64,000 nucleotides of DNA from Glaciihabitans tibetensis (GCF_003003265.1 NZ_PVTL01000008.1:1-64000); one strand, 5' to 3'; positions 36,058-46,442 are shown, numbered from the stretch's first letter. Translations and numbers: made by a program. Notes: generated from the sequence alone by a model not told the origin.

Positions 36058-36546
36058 ATGGATGGGCCACGTAATTTGAGCGAACCCGAGAAGCACGTTC
36101 TCTCCGGGTTCCCCGATGCTGCTCTGCGATTCTTCCGAGTTCTCGAGCAAAATCGACGCCGGGTTGCGTTCGAACACGGGCTTTCAGAGATCGAATTGCG
36201 GGCATTCTTTCGGGTCGCGGCGGCTGGCACGATTACGCCGAAAGACCTCGCGTTCGAACTTTCGTTGACGAAAGGGGCGATCACCGGCGTTTCGACCCGG
36301 CTGGTGGCAGCAGGTGTTCTGAGGCGCGTCGAACACCCCGTGGATCGACGAAGCCTCCACCTCGAGCTGACACCGGCGGGTCATGACGAGATGCGCGTGA
36401 TGCACGAGGATTTTCGCGCCATGCTCTCCTCGGCAGGCACCCAGCTCACCGAGAGCGATTTATCCCGGGCCAGTGAGGTGCTCGAGGAACTGTCGCGCAC
36501 CATGGCCGAGCGACCTGACGGGGGCCAGGACCGGCTTCTCGGTTAG
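36058..36546 (+). CDS. MarR-family transcriptional regulator
   Basis: A 162-residue winged-helix protein: PKDLAFELSLTKGAITGVST forms the recognition helices and VEHPVDRRSLHLELTPAGHD the wing with its conserved D-x-R. It begins 153 bases from the divergent rhodopsin gene and could control it, alone or with other targets. Its stop codon overlaps the stop of the convergent pgm gene (36543-36546). ATG 36058 has only a weak GGTGAG site. Confidence 0.82.
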   Translation: MDGPRNLSEPEKHVLSGFPDAALRFFRVLEQNRRRVAFEHGLSEIELRAFFRVAAAGTITPKDLAFELSLTKGAITGVSTRLVAAGVLRRVEHPVDRRSLHLELTPAGHDEMRVMHEDFRAMLSSAGTQLTESDLSRASEVLEELSRTMAERPDGGQDRLLG

Positions 36547-38171
36547 TTGCCGAGCGCCTCGTCGACGATGACCTTTGCCTCGGCCTGCACGCGGGCGAGG
36601 TGCTCCGCGCCGACGAATGACTCCCCGTAGATCTTGTACACGTCTTCCGTGCCACTGGGGCGGGCCGCGAACCATGCCTTGTCGGTGACGACCTTCACGC
36701 CGCCGACGGCTGCTCCGTTGCCGGGAGCCTCACTGAGGCGGGCGATGATCGGGTCGCCAGCGAGCTCGGTCGCGGTGATCGCGGAGCCGTTCAGCTTGCC
36801 GAGGCGCGCCTTCTGCTCTTTGCTCGCGACGGCGTCCTTGCGCTCGTAGACCGGCGAGCCGAACTGCTCGGTCAGCTCGACGTACAGCTGCGACGGAGTC
36901 TTTCCCGTGACCGCGAGGATCTCGCTGGCGAGCAGGGCGAGCAGGATGCCGTCCTTATCGGTGGTCCAGACGGTGCCATCCTTGCGGAGGAAGCTGGCTC
37001 CGGCGCTCTCCTCGCCGCCGAACGCGACGGATCCGTCGATCAGTCCGGGCACAAACCACTTGAAGCCGACGGGCACCTCCCAGAGGGTGCGGCCGAGCGA
37101 CTCGGCGACCCGGTCGATCATGGTGCTCGACACGAGCGTTTTGCCGATGGCGGCCTCGGGGTTCCAGTCGGGGCGATGCGTGTACAGGTACTGCACCGCG
37201 ACCGCGAGGTAGTGGTTCGGGTTCATCAGGCCTCCGTCGGGCGTGACGATGCCGTGACGGTCTGCGTCGGCGTCGTTACCGGTGAGGATGTCGAAGTCGT
37301 CCTTGTGCGCAAGCACGGACGCCATGGCCGACGGGCTCGACGGGTCCATCCGGATCTTCTCGTCCCAGTCGAGCGTCATGAATCCCCAGGCCGGGTCAAC
37401 GTTCGGGTTCACGACCGTGAGGTCGAGTCCGTAGGTCTCGGCAATGAGCTGCCAGTAGTGCACGCTGGCGCCGCCGAGCGGATCGGCACCGATGCGCACG
37501 CCGGCCTTCTTGATGGCCTCCACGTCGATGATGTTGACGAGGTCCTCGACGTAATTGCGGCGAAAGTCATAGGTCTCGACGGCGCTCGGCTCGCCGCGCA
37601 TGACGTCCTTCGAACCTGCGCTGATGATCTCGTTGGCGCGGTTCGCGATCCAGCTGGTTGCGTCGCTGTCGGCCGGCCCGCCGTGCGGGGGGTTGTACTT
37701 GAAGCCGCCGTCGCGCGGCGGGTTGTGGCTCGGGGTGATGACGATGCCGTCGGCCTGGTCGTCGTGGCCCTCGGCGTTGTACTTGATGATGGCGTGGCTG
37801 AGCGCCGGGGTGGGCACAAAGTCGTCGAACTCGTCGACGAGCACGCGCACGTTGTTCGCCACGAGAACCTCAAGTGCGGTGGTCTCGGCGGGGCGGCTGA
37901 GCGCGTGAGTGTCGCGGCCCATAAACAGCGGGCCGGTAATGCCCTGAGACGTGCGGTACTCCACGATCGCCTGGGTGATGGCGGCGATGTGGGTTTCGTT
38001 GAACGCCGCGTCGAGCGCTGAACCGCGGTGCCCGCTGGTTCCGAACGCGACCTTCTGGTCGGGATTGGTGACATCCGGAATCAGGTCGTAATACGCCCTC
38101 AGCAGTGCGGGCACATCGATGAGATCGGATTCCTGGGCGGGCGTACCAGCGCGCGTCGTCGTAGCTGTCAT
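36543..38171 (-). CDS. pgm: phosphoglucomutase, alpha-D-glucose phosphate specific
   Basis: A 542-residue alpha-phosphohexomutase that interconverts glucose 1-phosphate and glucose 6-phosphate. FGTSGHRGS lies at 43-51, the phosphorylated serine is S148 in VITPSHNPP, the magnesium loop is GNDADADRHG near 300 and the sugar-binding loop GGEESAGAS near 396. Length and motifs match the E. coli-type Pgm. It links glycolysis with glycogen and nucleotide-sugar synthesis and overlaps the MarR stop at its 3' end. Confidence 0.93.
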   Translation of the reverse strand: MTATTTRAGTPAQESDLIDVPALLRAYYDLIPDVTNPDQKVAFGTSGHRGSALDAAFNETHIAAITQAIVEYRTSQGITGPLFMGRDTHALSRPAETTALEVLVANNVRVLVDEFDDFVPTPALSHAIIKYNAEGHDDQADGIVITPSHNPPRDGGFKYNPPHGGPADSDATSWIANRANEIISAGSKDVMRGEPSAVETYDFRRNYVEDLVNIIDVEAIKKAGVRIGADPLGGASVHYWQLIAETYGLDLTVVNPNVDPAWGFMTLDWDEKIRMDPSSPSAMASVLAHKDDFDILTGNDADADRHGIVTPDGGLMNPNHYLAVAVQYLYTHRPDWNPEAAIGKTLVSSTMIDRVAESLGRTLWEVPVGFKWFVPGLIDGSVAFGGEESAGASFLRKDGTVWTTDKDGILLALLASEILAVTGKTPSQLYVELTEQFGSPVYERKDAVASKEQKARLGKLNGSAITATELAGDPIIARLSEAPGNGAAVGGVKVVTDKAWFAARPSGTEDVYKIYGESFVGAEHLARVQAEAKVIVDEALGN

Positions 38172-38271
38172 GCCTCCAGTCTGGCACCGGCGACGCCACT
38201 ATGGGACTGCCTTGTGAGCGCTGCATCCAAGAAATATCTGGCCGAGAGGGTTTGTCGCTAGGCTTCGAGTC

Positions 38272-39231
38272 ATGCCTGATACCGCTGCCTCCGAGACGTA
38301 TTCCTACCTCGGACCGGCGGGCACGTTTACCGAGGCCGCGCTGGCGCAGGTGCCGCAGGCCGCGGGCAAGCCGTGGCGCTCGGTCAACAACGTCGGCCAG
38401 GCACTCGACGACGTGGTATCCGGGCGCAGCGTCGCGGCGATGATCGCGATCGAAAATACGGTGGATGGCGGCGTCAGTGCCAGCCAGGATGCGCTCGCCA
38501 CAATCCCGAACCTGCGTATCGTCGGGGAGTATCTCGTCGACGTGAACTTTGTGCTCGTCGCGCGTCCGGGAACGACCCTCGCCGACGTCAAAACGATCAA
38601 CGCGCACCCGGTTGCCTACGGCCAGACCCATCTCTGGGTCGAAGCGCACCTGCCTCACCACGGGCACCTTCCGGCGACGTCGAATGTGGCGGCCGCGGCA
38701 TCCCTCTTAGAAAATGATCTGGCCGACGCGGCCATCGCGCCGCCCACCATCACCCGCCACCACGACCTCGATGTGTTGGCGACCAATATCGGTGACAACC
38801 CCAACGCGCAGACGCGGTTTGTGCTGGTGAGCCGCACCACCGCACTGCCCGGGCGAACCGGGTCAGACAAGACCAGCATCATTGCGGAATTGCCGGATAA
38901 CCGCGCCGGCCGTCTTCTCGAAATGCTCGAGCAATTCGCTACCCGAGGGGTGAACATGAGCCTGCTGGCATCGCGCCCCATCGGCGACGCCCTCGGCAGG
39001 TACCGCTTTGTGATCGACCTCGATGGCCACGTGCACGATGAGCGGGTTGCCGACGCGCTGCTCGGGCTCAAGCGGTTCAGCCCGAACGTCATCTTCCTCG
39101 GGTCCTACCCGCGGGCGGACAAGCTGCCCATCACCGTGACTCCGCGCTACGAGAACGAGGCCTTCACCGACGCGCGTGACTGGCTGCGCGGGCTGATCAG
39201 CGGCGAACCCGACGAGGGCTTCGGCCGCTAA
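38272..39231 (+). CDS. pheA: prephenate dehydratase
   Basis: A 319-residue enzyme that makes phenylpyruvate for phenylalanine synthesis. The catalytic domain shows YLGPAGTFTEAAL near the start and AMIAIENTVDGGVSA at 57-71; NPNAQTRFVLVSR near residue 180 marks its end. The C-terminal ACT domain contains GVNMSLLASRPIGDALGRY, the phenylalanine-binding region for feedback control. Its stop overlaps that of the convergent lipid-kinase gene. Confidence 0.92.
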   Translation: MPDTAASETYSYLGPAGTFTEAALAQVPQAAGKPWRSVNNVGQALDDVVSGRSVAAMIAIENTVDGGVSASQDALATIPNLRIVGEYLVDVNFVLVARPGTTLADVKTINAHPVAYGQTHLWVEAHLPHHGHLPATSNVAAAASLLENDLADAAIAPPTITRHHDLDVLATNIGDNPNAQTRFVLVSRTTALPGRTGSDKTSIIAELPDNRAGRLLEMLEQFATRGVNMSLLASRPIGDALGRYRFVIDLDGHVHDERVADALLGLKRFSPNVIFLGSYPRADKLPITVTPRYENEAFTDARDWLRGLISGEPDEGFGR

Positions 39232-40226
39232 AGCGATGCGGGGATGCGCACGGTCAACGCCAGCGGGTCAACCGTCGCCTTGACCGCGATCGCTTTGCCG
39301 AACGAGTCGCCGTCGAGCTCGAACTCCTGCGGACTTTCGAGGCGCATCACCAGCTGTGCACCCTTCATGTAGCGCAGCGTGCGCACCTCCCGGGTGAGGC
39401 TCATCAGCTTGCGGCCGACCTGGCTGCGCCGCAGAACGCCGTTCTCCCAGACGATCTTGACCCAGATCTGCACCCAGCCAAAAAAACCATCGGGCCGCAG
39501 GGCGACGATGTCGAAGATGCCATCGTCCACGGCTGCCTCGGGCAGGAGGAGGATGTTGGCGGGCAGCGATCCGCAATTGCCGATCAACACCGTGTGTGCG
39601 TTGAGCGTTCGCGCGGGCTGCGAGTCGAGCTGGTAGCGAATGCGCAGGCGGCTGCTTCCCTTGAGGGAACGGATGATGGCGTCGACGTAGGCCAGCCAGC
39701 CGACGCGTGCCTTGAGTTTCGGGTTGGTGTTGGCGATCATGTCGGCATCGAGGCCAAGGCCGGCCATCACCAGGAAAACGTAGCTGTCCTTCGAGCCGTC
39801 GGGACGGCGGGCTTCGACCACGCCGAGGTCGATCTTGCGGTCGCTGCCGGTGAACGCGGTGCTCAGGGACTGGGGCAGATTGTCGAGGGTGAGCCCGAGG
39901 TTGCGCGCGAGGAGGTTTCCCGTGCCCGAGGGCAGCAGGGCGATCGGCACGGTGCTGCCGCGCAGGGCCTCGGCGACGGCGCGCACGGTGCCATCGCCTC
40001 CGGCCGCCATCACGATACGGGCGTTCGCCGCGAGCGCCCTGCGGGTCTGTCCGCCGCCCGGGTCTTCCTCGGATGTTTCGAACCAGAGGCTCGGGCCCCA
40101 GCCGGCCGCTTTCTCTGCCGTGGCAACCGCTGCGCGGAGTTTGGTCTCGTCGACCTTGATCGGATTGAACACGATCGCGGCGGTGTGGATTTCGGTAGTT
40201 GTCTCGCTCTGAGCGGGGTCTGCCAT
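39228..40226 (-). CDS. diacylglycerol/lipid kinase family protein
   Basis: A 332-residue protein of the DagK/YegS/sphingosine-kinase family. The nucleotide motif is AAGGDGTVRAVAEAL near residue 76, followed by LLPSGTGNLLARNLGL near 97. ATG 40226 is taken as start, behind a GGGGG run; upstream methionines are less likely. It probably phosphorylates a lipid such as diacylglycerol at the membrane. It is divergent from serS with 62 bases between the starts. Confidence 0.87.
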   Translation of the reverse strand: MADPAQSETTTEIHTAAIVFNPIKVDETKLRAAVATAEKAAGWGPSLWFETSEEDPGGGQTRRALAANARIVMAAGGDGTVRAVAEALRGSTVPIALLPSGTGNLLARNLGLTLDNLPQSLSTAFTGSDRKIDLGVVEARRPDGSKDSYVFLVMAGLGLDADMIANTNPKLKARVGWLAYVDAIIRSLKGSSRLRIRYQLDSQPARTLNAHTVLIGNCGSLPANILLLPEAAVDDGIFDIVALRPDGFFGWVQIWVKIVWENGVLRRSQVGRKLMSLTREVRTLRYMKGAQLVMRLESPQEFELDGDSFGKAIAVKATVDPLALTVRIPASL

Positions 40227-40288
40227 GCCCCCACGGTACGGCATCATCTCCCTCCGGCAGCGCCCGCCCTGCAAAGTAGACTGGGGCG

Positions 40289-41554
40289 GTGATCGACCCT
40301 CAAATGTTGCGAGACAACCCAGAATCCGTACGCCGTTCGCAGGAGGCGCGTGGTGACTCCGTCGGCCTCGTCGATGAAGCGATCGCCGCAGATGCCCTTC
40401 GCCGGTCCACGATCGGCGAGTACGAGAAGCTACGGGCCGAGCAGAACGCGTTCGGTCGCCACGTCGCGATGGCGCCGAAGGATGAGAAGAAGGCGCTCGT
40501 CCAGCAGGCCCAGAAGTTTGCCGGCCGGGTGAAAGAGGCGCAGGCCATGGCGACGGAGGCCGAGACCGAGTTCAACCGGATCGTGCGCGCGATCGCGAAC
40601 CCGATCCTCGACGGTGTCCCGTCCGGCGGCGAGGAAGACTTCGTGCTTCTCCGCGAGGTGGGCGAGAAGGTCAGCTTCGACTTCGAGCCGCGCGACCACG
40701 TCGAGATCGGTGAGATCCTCAAGGCCATCGACATCACCCGCGGCACCAAGGTCAGCGGCAGCCGCTTCTACTTCCTCCGCGGAGTCGGCGCCCGCCTCGA
40801 GCTCGCCCTGATGAACATGGCGCTAGACAAGGCGCTCGCCGAGGGATTCGAACCGCTGATCACCCCCACGCTGGTGCGCCCCGAGGTTATGGCCGGAACC
40901 GGCTTCCTCGGTGAGCACGCCGACGAGATCTACTACCTCCCCGCCGACGACCTCTACCTGACCGGCACCAGCGAGGTCGCGCTCGCCGGATTCCACAGCG
41001 ACGAGATCGTCGACCTGACCGACGGCCCACTGCGCTACGCCGGGTGGTCCACCTGTTACCGCCGCGAAGCGGGATCGGCGGGCAAAGACAACCGGGGCAT
41101 CCTCCGGGTGCACCAGTTCAACAAGCTCGAGATGTTCAGCTACGTCCTGCCCGAGGAGGCCGAGGCGGAGCACCTGAGGCTCGTTGCCTTCCAGGAGGCG
41201 ATGCTGCAGGCCTGCGAGCTGAGCTACCGCGTCATCGACGTCGCCGCCGGTGACCTGGGGTCCAGTGCCGCGCGCAAGTACGACATCGAGGCATGGGTGC
41301 CCACCCAGGGCACCTACCGCGAGCTGACCAGCACCTCGAACTGCACGACGTACCAGGCCCGCCGCCTTGACACCCGTTACCGCACCGAGTCCGGCAAGAC
41401 GGCGCCGGTGGCGACCCTGAACGGCACCCTGGCCACCACGCGCTGGCTCGTGGCCATCCTCGAAACCCACCAGCTGGCCGACGGCTCGGTGCGGGTGCCC
41501 GTGGCGCTTCGCCCCTACCTCGGTGGGCTTGAGATCCTGGAACCGCGCAAATGA
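40289..41554 (+). CDS. serS: seryl-tRNA synthetase
   Basis: A 421-residue class II synthetase. The N-terminal coiled-coil tRNA-binding arm spans about residues 30-100; motif 2 is in [20 protein letters not shown] near 254 and motif 3 in [15 protein letters not shown] near 378. The start is GTG 40289. It charges serine tRNAs, two of which lie about 0.9 and 1.1 kb downstream. Its stop overlaps the next gene by four bases (ATGA). Confidence 0.95.
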   Translation: MIDPQMLRDNPESVRRSQEARGDSVGLVDEAIAADALRRSTIGEYEKLRAEQNAFGRHVAMAPKDEKKALVQQAQKFAGRVKEAQAMATEAETEFNRIVRAIANPILDGVPSGGEEDFVLLREVGEKVSFDFEPRDHVEIGEILKAIDITRGTKVSGSRFYFLRGVGARLELALMNMALDKALAEGFEPLITPTLVRPEVMAGTGFLGEHADEIYYLPADDLYLTGTSEVALAGFHSDEIVDLTDGPLRYAGWSTCYRREAGSAGKDNRGILRVHQFNKLEMFSYVLPEEAEAEHLRLVAFQEAMLQACELSYRVIDVAAGDLGSSAARKYDIEAWVPTQGTYRELTSTSNCTTYQARRLDTRYRTESGKTAPVATLNGTLATTRWLVAILETHQLADGSVRVPVALRPYLGGLEILEPRK

Positions 41555-42375
41555 GCCCTCGCACCACCCGGCGCGAGCGTCTGCGCTGGCTGATCGCGCT
41601 CGACATCGACGGCACGGTGATGTGCGAAGACGGCACAATTCAGGATGATGTTCGCAGCCAGATCAACCGTGCGGCGTCCCTCGGGCACGAGGTGATGATC
41701 GCCACCGGCCGTTCCGTCGCGATGACCCTCCCCGTGGTCGACCGCCTCGGCATCACCCCGAAGTACATCGTGTGCTCCAACGGCGCCATCACCCTGAAGC
41801 GTGACCCGAGCGCGCCGCTCGGGTACGTGCGGGACCTTGTCGAGACCTTCGACCCAAGCGAGGTACTGACGACCGTGCGCGCCAACCTGCGGTCGGCGAA
41901 CTACGCGGTCGAGGACGAAGACGGGCTGTCGCGCTACACCGGGTCGTTCCCGGATGGTGCGCTCGGCGCCGGAAGCGAAAAAGTCGAGTTCGATGACCTG
42001 CTCACGCAGCGGGCCACCCGCGTCGTCGTCATCTCGCCAGAACATGGCCTCGAAGACTTTCTCGAGATCGTCGACGAGATGGGGCTGCACAAGGTCAGCT
42101 ACAACGTCGGCTGGACCGCGTGGCTCGACATCGCTCCCGACGGCGTCAACAAGTCGACCGCGCTGGAGCGCGTGCGCGGCTTGCTGAAGGTGCCGCGCAG
42201 CCGGGTTCTCGCCGTCGGCGACGGTCGCAACGACATCGACATGCTCGAGTGGGCGTCGGTGTCGGGTCGCGGCGTCGCGATGGGTCAGGCTCCCGACGAG
42301 GTGAAGGCGGCGGCCAACGAGCTGACCGCCTCCGATCTCGACGGCGGCGTCGCTCGTCTGCTCGAGCGACTCTAA
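41551..42375 (+). CDS. Cof-type HAD-family hydrolase
   Basis: A 274-residue phosphatase of the HAD IIB (Cof) group. Motif I is [15 protein letters not shown] (residues 14-28), motif II contains IATGRS near 51-56, and motif IV is [13 protein letters not shown] near 224. It is coupled to serS by an ATGA overlap, a common actinobacterial arrangement. The substrate is probably a sugar phosphate or flavin phosphate, not determinable here. Confidence 0.88.
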   Translation: MSPRTTRRERLRWLIALDIDGTVMCEDGTIQDDVRSQINRAASLGHEVMIATGRSVAMTLPVVDRLGITPKYIVCSNGAITLKRDPSAPLGYVRDLVETFDPSEVLTTVRANLRSANYAVEDEDGLSRYTGSFPDGALGAGSEKVEFDDLLTQRATRVVVISPEHGLEDFLEIVDEMGLHKVSYNVGWTAWLDIAPDGVNKSTALERVRGLLKVPRSRVLAVGDGRNDIDMLEWASVSGRGVAMGQAPDEVKAAANELTASDLDGGVARLLERL

Positions 42376-42448
42376 GGCTCGAGCGGGCGCTGAGCAGCTC
42401 GTCCGGAGACGGGCGGCACCCGGCATCCGATACACTCACACTGTTACA

Positions 42449-42533
42449 GGAGGGCTGTCCGAGCGGCCGATGGAGCCAGTCTTGAAAACTGGTGGGCAGA
42501 AATGTCTCGTGGGTTCGAATCCCACGCCCTCCG
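42449..42533 (+). tRNA. tRNA-Ser (UGA anticodon)
   Basis: A class II tRNA: acceptor arms GGAGGGC (42449) and GCCCTCC (42526-42532), anticodon stem CCAGT/ACTGG around the loop CTTGAAA giving TGA, long variable arm, and the T arm GTGGGTTCGAATCCCAC. The discriminator is G, as in serine tRNAs. CCA is not encoded. Confidence 0.95.
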
Positions 42534-42638
42534 CACAATGTTGCTCGCGCGAGCTGGTCAGCCAGCCTCGCGATCTCGTGCCAGGACCCGCGGATTCGGC
42601 TACCCGCCCCGCTACGGCTATAGTTACAGACGAACGAT

Positions 42639-42729
42639 GGAGCTGTCGCATAGTTCGGCCTAGTGCACCACCCTGCTAAGGTGGAGAGGGGTTTATACTC
42701 CTCCGTGGGTTCAAATCCCACCGGCTCCG
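42639..42729 (+). tRNA. tRNA-Ser (GCU anticodon)
   Basis: A class II tRNA of 91 bases: acceptor GGAGCTG paired with CGGCTCC (42722-42728) with one G-T pair, anticodon stem CCACC/GGTGG around CTGCTAA giving GCT, a long variable arm and T arm GTGGGTTCAAATCCCAC. The discriminator is G. It reads AGC/AGU, 105 bases after the UGA serine tRNA. Confidence 0.94.
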
Positions 42730-43113
42730 CATCTTCCGAAATAGCCCTGAGATCCTTGTGATCCCGGGGCTATTTCGCTTTCTCCGGTCTCTCCCTGAAC
42801 GTTCCTTGTGGGGTTCCCAGCGCGGGATGTCATCCGCCGCACCCCTCGCCATGCCCGATCAGTGGCCCCCGCGCAAGGGCCACGCTGGCGCGTTGTGCGC
42901 TCTCAGGCGATGGGGTAGACAGTGAAAAGGCAGTCGTCATAGTCGACGGTGGCCTGGGCAGCCATGTACCCGACGTGGTTCGCCAGTGACTCCTCTCGAA
43001 TCGACTCTCCAGGACCCGACTGTGATGGCGAATTCTCTCGTACGGTGTGGCGATGTGTCGCGCCTTCTGCCCGTTCCTCGTGTGAACACCACGCCTGCCG
43101 GGCGGGGTGCTCG
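42730..43113. other. 384-base intergenic region
   Basis: It contains the terminator-like hairpin at 42737-42777 and presumably the promoter of the LuxR-type gene. The frame of that gene is open back to 42949, but this part lacks any family similarity and is not counted as coding. Nothing else is recognised. Confidence 0.6.
42737..42777 (+). terminator. terminator-like hairpin after tRNA-Ser(GCU)
   Basis: cgaaatagccc (42737-42747) pairs with gggctatttcg (42767-42777); the loop itself can form a short GATC/GATC stem. The following bases are CTTTCTC, a weak T-rich tail. Confidence 0.7.
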
Positions 43114-45942
43114 ATGAAGCTGATCGGACGGCGGGACGAGCTCGAACGTATCGTGCACGTCGCCAGCGCTCCGCGGGAGGGCGCCCTCCTCATCCTGGGG
43201 GAGCCGGGCAGCGGTAAGTCCTGGCTGCTCGAGCAAGCCCAGGCCGGCAGCCCGGTGCGGTCGATACTCACGCGGGCCCTGCCGACCGAGAAGTCGTGGC
43301 GACTGTCCGGCCTGGCCCGAGTGTTCGCCTTTGTCTCCGAGGTGGATGTCACGTCGCCGCGCACCGCGTCATGGCGAGATCGGGCGCCGCAGACGACCCC
43401 CGCGCCGCTGGGTGCGGGCTACGGCACTCACCAGTTCGACGACGGGGTCCCCGACGGCGGTACTCTCCGCGCGATCACGGCTCCGCCCGCGCTCACGGTG
43501 GCGGGAGACATCCGCGACGGCAGTGATCGATTCGCCGCCGCCCGCGAACTCCTGTCAGCCCTGCGCACCCCGATGACGGATCCGCTGTTGCTCCTTATCG
43601 ATGACATCGACCAGATGGACGAGGAGAGCCAGCTGCTGCTCGGGTACATGGCAGAGGGGCTCGCCGGAACGGGCGTTCGGATAGTCGCTGCGGCGACGAG
43701 CATCGCGCCGTCGAGTCCGCTCGCCGCCTTCCGCAGAATCGGACTTGGATCACTCTCCACCTCCGAAAGTCGGGCGCTCGCCGCGGTGGCGCTCGGTTCA
43801 GACGGCGACCCCGGCGTCGCCCGCATCCTGGCCGATACGTCGGCAGGCAGCCCCGCAACGATTGTGCGGGCCGCGCAGGCGCTCAGTTCCGGCCAGCGGC
43901 AGGGCCGCGAACCGCTCACTCTTCCATTGCGGCCCCCCGAGTCCAGCGACCGGCTGGCGGCGCAGCGTCTCGGCCACGCCGACGCCCGCGAGCTGCGCCT
44001 ACTCGAATACGTGTCGTTGGCAGCGTGCGCCCACACCGCCGCGTTGCTCGATGCGATCGGGATGTCGGATCCTGGCCAGTCTGCCGGGGAGGCCAGCTCG
44101 ATAACCGATGCCGACCGCCTGGATGATTTGGAGTACGCCGGGCTGGTCATCAGGCACGGGCACTCGGTGCGGATTGCCGACCCACGGGTGCGCTCCTGGC
44201 TGTACTGGAACATGGGGCCGGGCGCACGCCGTGAGCGTCACCGGCTGATGGCCGCCGCCCACCACGGCGTTGATGCGCGAATGGAGCACTGGCACCAGAG
44301 CTTCGCGGAGTACTCGCGGGAGCTGGTGGACGCGGTGCTGGCCGCGGCAAATCAGTGCGCCACCTCGAGCGACCGCGCCGCCGCGGTCGAGTTTGCCGAA
44401 CGCGCGCTCCGTCTCGCCGCGAGTGCGGCCGACCACCAGGTGCGGCTCCGGGAGTTGGCGACTACTTTCCTCGTCCATTCCGATCTGGGACTCGCCGCGC
44501 GCTACGCCCGGTGGGCGGCCACCGAGACCGGGTCCCCGCAGGCGGCGGTGGATGTCGCGACCCTGCGCATCGCAATCGAGTACGCTCGCACCCACGTGGT
44601 GCCCACCCACGACATTGACGCCGTCGTCGGTCTATATTCCGCGAACGGTATGGCCGAGGTGGCCAACCTGATGTCTCTCGCTGCCGCCTGCCACGCGGAG
44701 CGGTGGGAGACGGAAGAAGCCCGCCGGCAGCTCGTCCCCGGAGAGGCACAACTGACACAATCCGACCGGGCTGTCCGCGACGGGGTTTCTGGCCTCGTTG
44801 ACGCTCTCGAGGGAGTACCCATCGGGGCTGCTCAATCCCCGTCCGAGGTGGCCTCCGCTGGCGACGTGCCCGCGGCCGCTCTCGCCGAGATGCCCGTGCA
44901 CTCGTTGCTCCTGCTCGGCACCACCCTCAGCTACCGCGAGCACTACGCGAGGGCACGCCACATCTTCGCGTTGGTGACCACCCAGCCGACGATGAACACC
45001 CCGCTGTGGCTGGAGCTGGCGCGGTACCACCTCGCTGTCAACGAAATTCGCTCTGGCCGATATCACTCTGCCCGGCTCGCGGTCGAGGAGTGGATGGCTA
45101 GTGCGCCGCCAGCGACTGCCCGCACGTCATCCCGCATGTATTTGAGGGCGTGGTATTTGCAGTCCACCGGGAACTCCGCGGAGGCGAACGCTCTGTTCGC
45201 TGAGTGTATGGATCGAACCCTCGCCGAACGAACCCCAGCGGTCGCCGCGAACATTCTGGCGACACAGGGCGGTGCCGCTCTCGCTGCGAACGATTTCAGC
45301 GAGGCGACTCGCCTCCTTGAGCTCGCGGAGGTCATCGGTGGCCGCTTCGCGAATCCTGCCCTGCTGCGCAGTTCCATCGATCTGATCGAGGTCTACGTCA
45401 GTACCAACCGGCTGCGGGAGGCGCGCGGGGTGCTCGCAGGGCTGGAGGTGGCCCAAACGTCGTCCCCCTCACGCTGGCTCACCCTGGCGGTCGCCCGTGG
45501 TCGCGGGCTCACGGCCGCCGATGACCGCAGTCTGGCGCTGTACCAGCGAGCGCTCGAGTTGTACACGAGCGAGGACTCGCCGTTCGAGCGCGGGCGCACG
45601 CTGACGAACCTGGCGGCCGCCCAGGCGCGTCTCGGATTCGTGCGGGAGAGCGAGAAGTCACTGGCGGCGGCGCATAATGCCTTCGGCAACGCAGGGTCGT
45701 CGTCGTGGGCGCACCGGGTCAGGCACGGCGGAATCACCGATCCTGAGCCGGGCACCGCGGCGGCGGGCATCCTCACAGAAGAGGAACAGCTCATTGTCGA
45801 AAAGGTCCGCGAGGGATATCGCAACAAGGAGATCGCTGCTGAGCTCTACATCTCGTTGCGCACCGTCGAATTGCGCCTGACCCACATCTACCGCAAGGTG
45901 GGCGCCCGATCCCGGTCCCACCTCGCCGCGCTGCTGAACTGA
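43114..45942 (+). CDS. large LuxR-family ATP-binding regulator (LAL/MalT-like)
   Basis: A 942-residue regulator. The N-terminal P-loop is GEPGSGKS (29-36) and Walker B is LLLLIDDIDQMDEESQ near 170, within an AAA/STAND-like ATPase; the centre is helical and TPR-like; the C-terminal 60 residues are a LuxR helix-turn-helix (RNKEIAAELYISLRTVELRL). ATG 43114 begins MKLIGRRDEL, the usual opening of this family. No target operon can be named: neighbours are tRNA genes and a small membrane protein gene. Confidence 0.85.
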   Translation: MKLIGRRDELERIVHVASAPREGALLILGEPGSGKSWLLEQAQAGSPVRSILTRALPTEKSWRLSGLARVFAFVSEVDVTSPRTASWRDRAPQTTPAPLGAGYGTHQFDDGVPDGGTLRAITAPPALTVAGDIRDGSDRFAAARELLSALRTPMTDPLLLLIDDIDQMDEESQLLLGYMAEGLAGTGVRIVAAATSIAPSSPLAAFRRIGLGSLSTSESRALAAVALGSDGDPGVARILADTSAGSPATIVRAAQALSSGQRQGREPLTLPLRPPESSDRLAAQRLGHADARELRLLEYVSLAACAHTAALLDAIGMSDPGQSAGEASSITDADRLDDLEYAGLVIRHGHSVRIADPRVRSWLYWNMGPGARRERHRLMAAAHHGVDARMEHWHQSFAEYSRELVDAVLAAANQCATSSDRAAAVEFAERALRLAASAADHQVRLRELATTFLVHSDLGLAARYARWAATETGSPQAAVDVATLRIAIEYARTHVVPTHDIDAVVGLYSANGMAEVANLMSLAAACHAERWETEEARRQLVPGEAQLTQSDRAVRDGVSGLVDALEGVPIGAAQSPSEVASAGDVPAAALAEMPVHSLLLLGTTLSYREHYARARHIFALVTTQPTMNTPLWLELARYHLAVNEIRSGRYHSARLAVEEWMASAPPATARTSSRMYLRAWYLQSTGNSAEANALFAECMDRTLAERTPAVAANILATQGGAALAANDFSEATRLLELAEVIGGRFANPALLRSSIDLIEVYVSTNRLREARGVLAGLEVAQTSSPSRWLTLAVARGRGLTAADDRSLALYQRALELYTSEDSPFERGRTLTNLAAAQARLGFVRESEKSLAAAHNAFGNAGSSSWAHRVRHGGITDPEPGTAAAGILTEEEQLIVEKVREGYRNKEIAAELYISLRTVELRLTHIYRKVGARSRSHLAALLN

Positions 45943-45992
45943 CCGATGGCAAGCGAGGACCCAGTTGATAGCCGACGGGTTAATATTGCCCA

Positions 45993-46394
45993 GTGACCAT
46001 CCGCGACCTCATCGATCTGCTTGCCGAGCTCTTCGGGTGGTTTGGAATCCTCGCTGCCGCCGGCTGTTTCCTGGTGGTGGCGATTCTCCGACTGAGTCGA
46101 GGTCACTGGGAAGAGACCGAGGCCGTCGTCGTCGACAACGCGGACAGCAGCCAAATTCGGTGGATGACCGCGGAGGGTGTTTTGCACACCCGCACCCTCG
46201 ATCCGCACGATCGGGCGGCCATTGCCGACCCGGAGGAACTCCACATCTATTACAGCCGCAGGGCTCCCGACCACATTCGCTTCGACGTTGCGGGCCACGG
46301 AGAGAAGGTTCTGCGGGCGCTCGGATTCAGTTTTCTCGGCCTCGGCATCGTGGCGTTCGCGATCTCGCTGATCGCCCTGTTTGTGCCGAGCTAA
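45993..46394 (+). CDS. hypothetical two-span membrane protein
   Basis: A 133-residue protein starting at GTG 45993. Hydrophobic segments lie at about residues 11-31 and 108-131, with a hydrophilic, probably beta-rich domain between them (ETEAVVVDNADSSQIRWMTA near 40-59). The layout resembles DUF3592-type proteins, but I am not certain of the family. It is 50 bases after the LuxR-type gene and may be cotranscribed. Confidence 0.6.
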   Translation: MTIRDLIDLLAELFGWFGILAAAGCFLVVAILRLSRGHWEETEAVVVDNADSSQIRWMTAEGVLHTRTLDPHDRAAIADPEELHIYYSRRAPDHIRFDVAGHGEKVLRALGFSFLGLGIVAFAISLIALFVPS

Positions 46395-46442
46395 CGCCTC
46401 TGACACCGGGCTGCTATCCGCATTCTCTATACTTACGGCACG

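Noticed and set aside
42949-43113. N-terminal extension of the LuxR-type regulator
   Set aside because: The extra 55 residues lack family similarity; MKLIGRRDEL at 43114 is the usual beginning of these proteins.
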